DNA of 64,000 nucleotides from Apricaphanius iberus (taxonomy: Eukaryota > Chordata > Actinopteri > Cyprinodontiformes > Aphaniidae), in NCBI GenBank assembly GCA_028564705.1, contig JAPXFQ010000344.1, positions 315,001-379,000 of the forward strand, read 5' to 3'. How positions within the stretch are numbered: position 1 is the stretch's first letter; every line of letters begins with the position of its first letter. Under the pieces are notes generated by a model. The model ran no database searches. It had not been told where the DNA came from and saw only the letters and a list, made by a program, of their open reading frames with translations. Both the position numbers and the translations under genes were made by a program. Positions 61,801 through 64,000 of this stretch are shown piece by piece.

Positions 61801-63698
61801 AGAATTACAAGTGGAGACAAAACAACATCCTGCAGCCAATAAAAAATATATGAAAAGGCAATGCCTTAGCTGGCAGGAGATTGTGAAGTATGCTTTAATT
61901 TTATCTTCATTTATGAACGACCGCTAGTTATATTTAACGTTTTATTATTTCTATTGCTGTTGTTTTTGGCCTCTTCCACATGGCATTGTATTGATTTTGT
62001 TTGTGTCAAGTTGTTATGATGACTTTATTCTCTTTCTTTTTTTAAATGTTTCTATTATAAGTAGGGATGTCCGATATTATCGGCCTGAAGTCAGTATCGG
62101 CCGATATTGGCATTAAAATGTAATGTCGGAAATTATCGGTATCGGTTTTTATTTTTTTTCGTAAGATGAGTTTTTCACACCATACACATATTATATATCA
62201 AACTCTTCAGCTACTTCTTTTCTCTCTCAAAATGTAAAAATGTGACAGATTTGAGGTTTAGTTTTTGAGATATTATTTGTTTGAGACAACTTTCAACTTA
62301 TCAAAAGGCTTCTTCTGGGCCAACCTTGACAGTCTATCAGGCGCACTTTGTGACGTCATCAGCCATAAAGGTATAATGTTTATATTTTCTAAAAGCAGAA
62401 ATTTGTCCTGAGTGGTGGGCCTTTGTCAGTATTCTCTGTGTGAGAAAATGTTCCAGCTACTTTTGAAGACAAAAAAAAGGCACCTTTTTCAATTGCCTAA
62501 CTAAATTTCTAGTACTTATTACATTTTCTAAATTTTTAAAGCTCAAGTATGCATGATACATGATATTTCATTGTGGTTACCTAAAAGGGTTTAGTAGTTT
62601 TTGTTTTTTATGAGGGAGGGTCCCCACATATCGGTATCGGAAATTACGAGTTTGGCTATATCGGTATATCGGATATCGGTAAAAAAGGGAAGAGTAGCGG
62701 CTACCAGGTGTAGCAGCTAATGGGGATCTTATTAAAATCAAATCAAAATCAGGAGCTGGGTCAGCGGTGGAACCAGACTCACCTGAGCAACCTCTTGCGC
62801 GGCGTGGATCAGGTGCCACACGTAGCCGTTCAGTTCGTCCTTCCTCCGGTCGGCCGTCCCCTCGCCCCGAGAGCGGCCAATCGCAAAGCGGCTGGGGAAG
62901 CTGGGAGGAGCATAGAGGACAGTCAGGGGTGGAGCCGTTGCTCCAGGTGGGTTACCACAGGTGGAGCTGGATCTGAGGGTACCTGGGCAGCTTGGACGAG
63001 GGGAAGATGAGCCTCAGCTTGCTGTGAAGTTCCTGGAACTCCTCAAACGTCCTCTGAACCAGCTGCACCTCCTGCTGACATTCACGCTCCACCTTCACCA
63101 CAAACGCCTGGAGAACCAGAGAGAAACCATGTCGTTTGTTATACTATCGGCTATTGGAAGTGACACGCAGTGAATGTTGTGATGCGTTTGTTTTTGCAAT
63201 ATCTGTTGGAGGTTGCTGCAAATTAATTGCCCTTGAGGGATCAATAAAGTTTTCCGAGTCTGAAGAAAAAACCAGTCCTCCAGGACAACCCCGGCGCCTT
63301 CAGTACTCACGTAGCCCTTGGAGGCGGTGCGGATGTGTCTGCAGACGTAGAGGTTCTTGATGATGCCGTCGCTCCGCGCCGTGTGGACCCTGGGGGCGAA
63401 CGACAGCGAGGGCCGCTCCTCCGACGAGGCGAACTTCATCTGAGCCAGGTTGTGGATGAAGAAGTTCAGCTTGGTGGCGACGCTCCCCAGACTGGACTCG
63501 ATCAGCCTAAAGGAGGACGAGGCTTCGGGGTCAGAGGTCACGGGGAAGGACATCATCATCAGAGAGAGAGAACGGGGTGGAGGTGTACCTGGTGAAGTAC
63601 ATGGTGGCATCAGCCTCAGACTCGTGAGGTCTAAGAGCGTCGTAGACGTACTTCAGATCGTCCAGGTCGGACAGTTCAGGAATCCCACAGGAGAGCAT
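55896..63698 (-). CDS. pik3c2b: pik3c2b, class II PI3-kinase C2-beta, C-terminal exons (partial)
   Basis: Class II PI3-kinases make PI3P and PI(3,4)P2 on membranes for endocytic traffic and signalling. Eight exons: 63698-63589, 63506-63311, 63107-62983, 62900-62783, 59241-59166, 59056-58950, 58858-58730, 56087-55896; in phase, 350 aa to the stop. The end of the kinase domain ([37 protein letters not shown]) is followed by a PX domain ([51 protein letters not shown]) and a C2 domain ([62 protein letters not shown]). The match is to the C2B paralogue rather than C2A. The catalytic loop and N-terminus lie right of the window. The C-terminal tail is short ([10 protein letters not shown]). The long introns carry transposon remnants. 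Confidence 0.94.
56100..58720. other. pik3c2b last intron, repeat-rich
   Basis: No exon was recognised between the two C2 exons. The sequence contains a common fish repeat near 56,290-56,370 (CCATTGACTCCCATGTTAAA) and long AT-rich stretches. Nothing else can be supported. Confidence 0.5.
59137..59157 (+). repeat. Poly-G run (21 G)
   Basis: An uninterrupted run of 21 G on the plus strand, 8 bp from the pik3c2b splice donor (GTACGTCT read on the minus strand from 59,165). On the transcript strand it is a poly-C start of the intron. Length in such runs is often uncertain in assemblies. Confidence 0.9.
59390..59960 (-). mobile_element. Tc1-like transposon fragment, internally deleted
   Basis: The minus strand encodes [20 protein letters not shown] and [14 protein letters not shown], the conserved Tc1 transposase segment, joined directly to [11 protein letters not shown], which normally lies some 60-70 residues later; an internal deletion is inferred. 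The plus-strand outer part has AAGTTCTCCCACTTAGAAAG and ATGAGAGAGGCCTGTAATTA, typical of a widespread fish Tc1-like element. No intact transposase. In a pik3c2b intron. Confidence 0.75.
59968..60075 (+). repeat. Dispersed repeat, copy 1
   Basis: Contains CGTTTTCCATTTTTCAAGTT, TATTTGTCTTTT and GAGACGCAGGGAAACC; the same order occurs at 61,611-61,760 on the same strand. Identity unknown. Confidence 0.55.
60477..61550. mobile_element. piggyBac-like non-autonomous element
   Basis: Starts after TTAA (60,477-60,480) with CCCTCTAGGCG. The far end at 61,536-61,546, reverse complement CTCTTTAGGCG, matches 9 of 11 bases and is followed by TTTA, a one-base change from TTAA. TTAA targets and CCC-type ends are characteristic of piggyBac elements. 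I could not recognise a transposase inside. Confidence 0.45.
61611..61760 (+). repeat. Dispersed repeat, copy 2
   Basis: Same-strand partner of 59,968-60,075: CGTTTTCCATTTTTCAAGTT, then TATTTGTCTTTT and GAGATGCAGGGAAAGCC. The surrounding sequence (AAAGTCATGGTGGAGTCGTA) differs more. Both lie in the same pik3c2b intron, on either side of the piggyBac-like element. Confidence 0.55.
62062..62690 (+). mobile_element. hAT-like MITE with TATCGG subterminal repeats
   Basis: Begins TAGGGATGTCCGATATTATC and is dense in TATCGG/CCGATA words at both ends (62,075-62,150 and 62,630-62,685). The expected right terminus is degraded (GGTAAAAAAGGGA). This is a common teleost MITE type. It ends about 90 bp before a pik3c2b PX exon. 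Confidence 0.5.
63187..63258 (+). mobile_element. LINE/SINE 3' tail fragment
   Basis: Reads GGTTGCTGCAAATTAATTGC, CCTTGAGGGATCAATAAAGT: a 3' tail found on fish retroposons. It lies between two pik3c2b exons (63,107 and 63,311). A reverse-strand relative (TTTATTGATCCCAGG) is near 10,380. Confidence 0.45.
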
Positions 63699-63969
63699 CT
63701 GGCGGCACAGAAACGGAGTTCACTGCTGGGTTCAGATGAAGGTTCTAGGATCTTCTCAAGTAGAACTATAGATATTAAGGTTTAAAAAAACCCTCTGTAT
63801 AAGTCAAAGAATCAAGTTAAGCTTTTTACTTAAGTAAAAATAAAAAAAGTATGGGATTCAAAACTATTTAAAGTATAAAAGCAAAATATACGTACTTTTC
63901 ACGCTGTTAAAGGCCAAAGCTGAAGCTCCACCAGAGCAGTACCACACATCCCCTAAAGGCCATAATGAC

Positions 63970-64000
63970 TAGGGGTGTGAGGAAAAATCGATTCACGTCT
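63970..64000 (+). mobile_element. Start of a hAT-like element, cut by window end
   Basis: TAGGGGTGTGAGGAAAAATC followed by GATTCACG has the same TAGGGGTG-type terminus as other elements in the window. Only the first 31 bases are available. Confidence 0.35.

Overview
This is a vertebrate, almost certainly teleost fish, nuclear window. The genes are split by GT-AG introns, the proteins match vertebrate families residue for residue over long exons, and the repeats are typical of teleosts: a Rex3-like RTE retrotransposon, L2-type LINEs, Tc1/mariner, hAT-like and piggyBac-like remnants, and large minisatellites. Nothing bacterial, plasmid-like or CRISPR-like was found. The species cannot be fixed from sequence alone; a percomorph is a reasonable guess.

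Layout. Positions 1-9,260: the 5' half of rnf123 (minus strand), coding exons from 8,444 down to 2,255, covering the N-terminus and SPRY domain of the KPC1 ubiquitin ligase. The rest of the gene should lie to the left of the window. Positions 9,300-11,450: intergenic. Positions 11,918-27,800: the complete aldh4a1 gene (plus strand, 15 coding exons, 556 aa), mitochondrial P5C dehydrogenase of proline catabolism; its introns hold a 51-bp minisatellite, a 23-bp minisatellite and two long tetranucleotide tracts. Positions 28,500-40,000: a repeat-dominated gap with an intact-ended Tc1-like element, a 52-bp minisatellite, a 31-bp satellite of about 2.3 kb and a transposon-like element with TTTAAAGG ends. 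Positions 40,146-40,667: ascl5, a single-exon bHLH gene (plus). Positions 43,327-47,813: ppp1r15b (CReP, minus, two coding exons). Positions 49,700-53,100: a decayed L2-type LINE (minus). Positions 55,896-63,698: the last eight coding exons of pik3c2b (minus, PX and C2 domains); the catalytic and N-terminal part lies to the right.

The genes are not an operon and have unrelated jobs: ubiquitin ligation, proline oxidation, neural/epithelial transcription, relief of eIF2alpha phosphorylation, and phosphoinositide signalling. The ppp1r15b-pik3c2b pair, both on the same strand, matches the arrangement I recall for human 1q32.1, where ASCL5 also lies a few Mb away.

No convincing new biological system was found. 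The best second looks are the aldh4a1 exon 2 splice acceptor lying inside a minisatellite, the partly palindromic 31-bp satellite with two interleaved unit types, an overlapping upstream ORF before ppp1r15b, a 21-G run beside a pik3c2b splice donor, and several inverted-repeat elements. Exon boundaries were read by eye from splice sites and reading phase; repeat edges are approximate.
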